Source: Candidatus Woesearchaeota archaeon
GTDB lineage: Archaea > Nanobdellota > Nanobdellia > SCGC-AAA011-G17 > JACPNG01
Reading direction: 5' to 3'
Length of the DNA: 41,921 nt
Assembly: GCA_018303365.1 (NCBI GenBank)
Contig: JAGVYI010000009.1
Coordinates: 1 to 41,921 of the forward strand
Shown here: piece after piece, positions 41,082 through 41,921 of the stretch
How the letters are laid out: every line of letters starts with the position of its first letter
How positions within the stretch are numbered: the stretch's first letter is position 1
Translations under genes and position numbers: made by a program
The notes under the pieces: model-generated
What the model was told of the DNA's origin: nothing
Seen by the model: only the letters and a program-made list of their open reading frames with translations
Database searches by the model: none

Positions 41082-41666
41082 TCAAGATTTATTGTGTACA
41101 ATTCTATTTCTTTCTCTAATCAACTTTTGGAACGTTTCCTTAAATAAAAGTTCAGTTTTTTTTGATGGCTCTTTACTCTTAAGGTTTTCAAATTCTTTCA
41201 ATATATCAGTAGGGGTTAGTATTTTAATTCCTTTTAAATTTCGCTTCATTCCATGGAAGTCTCTTGTATTCCAAGTAATGAAATAGTCTAGTTCATTTAG
41301 GGCAAAAGTATGTGCATGTACAGTATCTCCTGTTGGCGTCTTAAATTTAATAGTTGTTTCTATGAGGTTATCTATGAGAGTTGTAAACGAGGTTCCCCTT
41401 TCCATAGGTGGTAATGGATTGATAAATTTCTTCCACGAATTTTTTACTCTATACAAAAGAGAATAAGTTTTGTCTTTATTTTTTGTTCTACGTATCATTG
41501 CAGAGGCTAATTCAAGAAAAGTAAATATTGAAGTAAAAAATTCTATATCTTTATCCTTAGTTTTTAAAACATAATCCATAAATTTCTTTGATTCTACATG
41601 GTTTTGCTCGCCTTTTATTTCGGATGCAACCATTACGTCAGAATCAATATACACATTTAAGCTCAT
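41082..41666 (-). CDS. PIN-domain protein with C-terminal extension
   Basis: NVYIDSDVMVASEIKGE; FTSIFTFLELASAMIRR; TPTGDTVHAHTFALNELDYFITWNTRDF. Confidence 0.82.
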   Translation of the reverse strand: MSLNVYIDSDVMVASEIKGEQNHVESKKFMDYVLKTKDKDIEFFTSIFTFLELASAMIRRTKNKDKTYSLLYRVKNSWKKFINPLPPMERGTSFTTLIDNLIETTIKFKTPTGDTVHAHTFALNELDYFITWNTRDFHGMKRNLKGIKILTPTDILKEFENLKSKEPSKKTELLFKETFQKLIRERNRIVHNKS

Positions 41667-41679
41667 TTTATCTTCCAGC

Positions 41680-41808
41680 CTAAAATTTAACCCTCTTTCT
41701 GCGTTTTGCAGGAACTTTTGCTATAAAAGAGATTCTTTGCCCTCCGGAAGTAAAAGATACCCTTTTTCTCACCTTCCTTCTTGCTAAAAAACTAATTCGT
41801 CTTGCCAT
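41680..41808 (-). CDS. Small basic internally repeated protein upstream of the PIN gene
   Basis: MARRISFLARRKVRKRVSFTSGGQRISFIAKVPAKRRKRVKF: two RISF[LI]A...KRV[SK]F units. A TATA-like tatataaa lies inside the longer ORF, supporting the internal start. Confidence 0.6.
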   Translation of the reverse strand: MARRISFLARRKVRKRVSFTSGGQRISFIAKVPAKRRKRVKF

Positions 41809-41921
41809 ATGGTTAATAACTCTGCTTTGATATTTAAGATTTTGTAAACCACTGGACATACATGCGTAAGATTTATATACTTCCTCATTTACATACATTT
41901 GTATTCATTTGAGGGGATTAT

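Overview
This 41.9 kb window looks like an archaeal chromosome segment, probably DPANN (Woesearchaeota/Pacearchaeota-like; lineage is inference). It has archaeal-type rRNA with BHB-style processing stems, NAC, Sec61-beta, an RNase P RNA and Rpp30 subunit, and many leaderless genes with TATA boxes about 25 nt upstream. The rRNA operon is on the minus strand: 16S, an intron-bearing tRNA-Ala(UGC), then 23S, with no 5S attached. Other RNAs are tRNA-His(GUG), tRNA-Pro(GGG) and RNase P RNA. Core gene blocks: S8 protease (truncated at the left edge), Rpp30, ScpA (frame-broken), HisRS, MFS transporter, a degenerate MinD-like protein with two helical paralogues, NAC/Sec61-beta, HtrA-like protease, thymidylate/dCMP module, Cmk, TrxB, a Trx/CcdA/DipZ-like thiol relay, and an Nth/YgfZ/LigD-PE repair operon. 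Three segments (about 11.7-14.6, 16.4-18.2 and 37.6-41.9 kb) lose the strong A-over-T excess on the + strand seen in the sampled core lines and carry accessory genes: nucleotidyltransferase, GreA-like, second dTMP-kinase-like, PD-(D/E)XK nuclease plus trypsin-like protease, RelBE, and a PIN protein with a basic repeat protein. The best leads are: (1) a T-loop intron in tRNA-Ala; (2) a UUCG-capped hairpin plus U6 in the 5' leader of an uncharacterised gene; (3) a degenerate MinD-like protein with tandem helical paralogues; (4) the nuclease/protease islet beside the rRNA operon; (5) a promoter element shared by two distant loci. No CRISPR array or insertion sequence was recognised. All product names come from motif reading without database searches.
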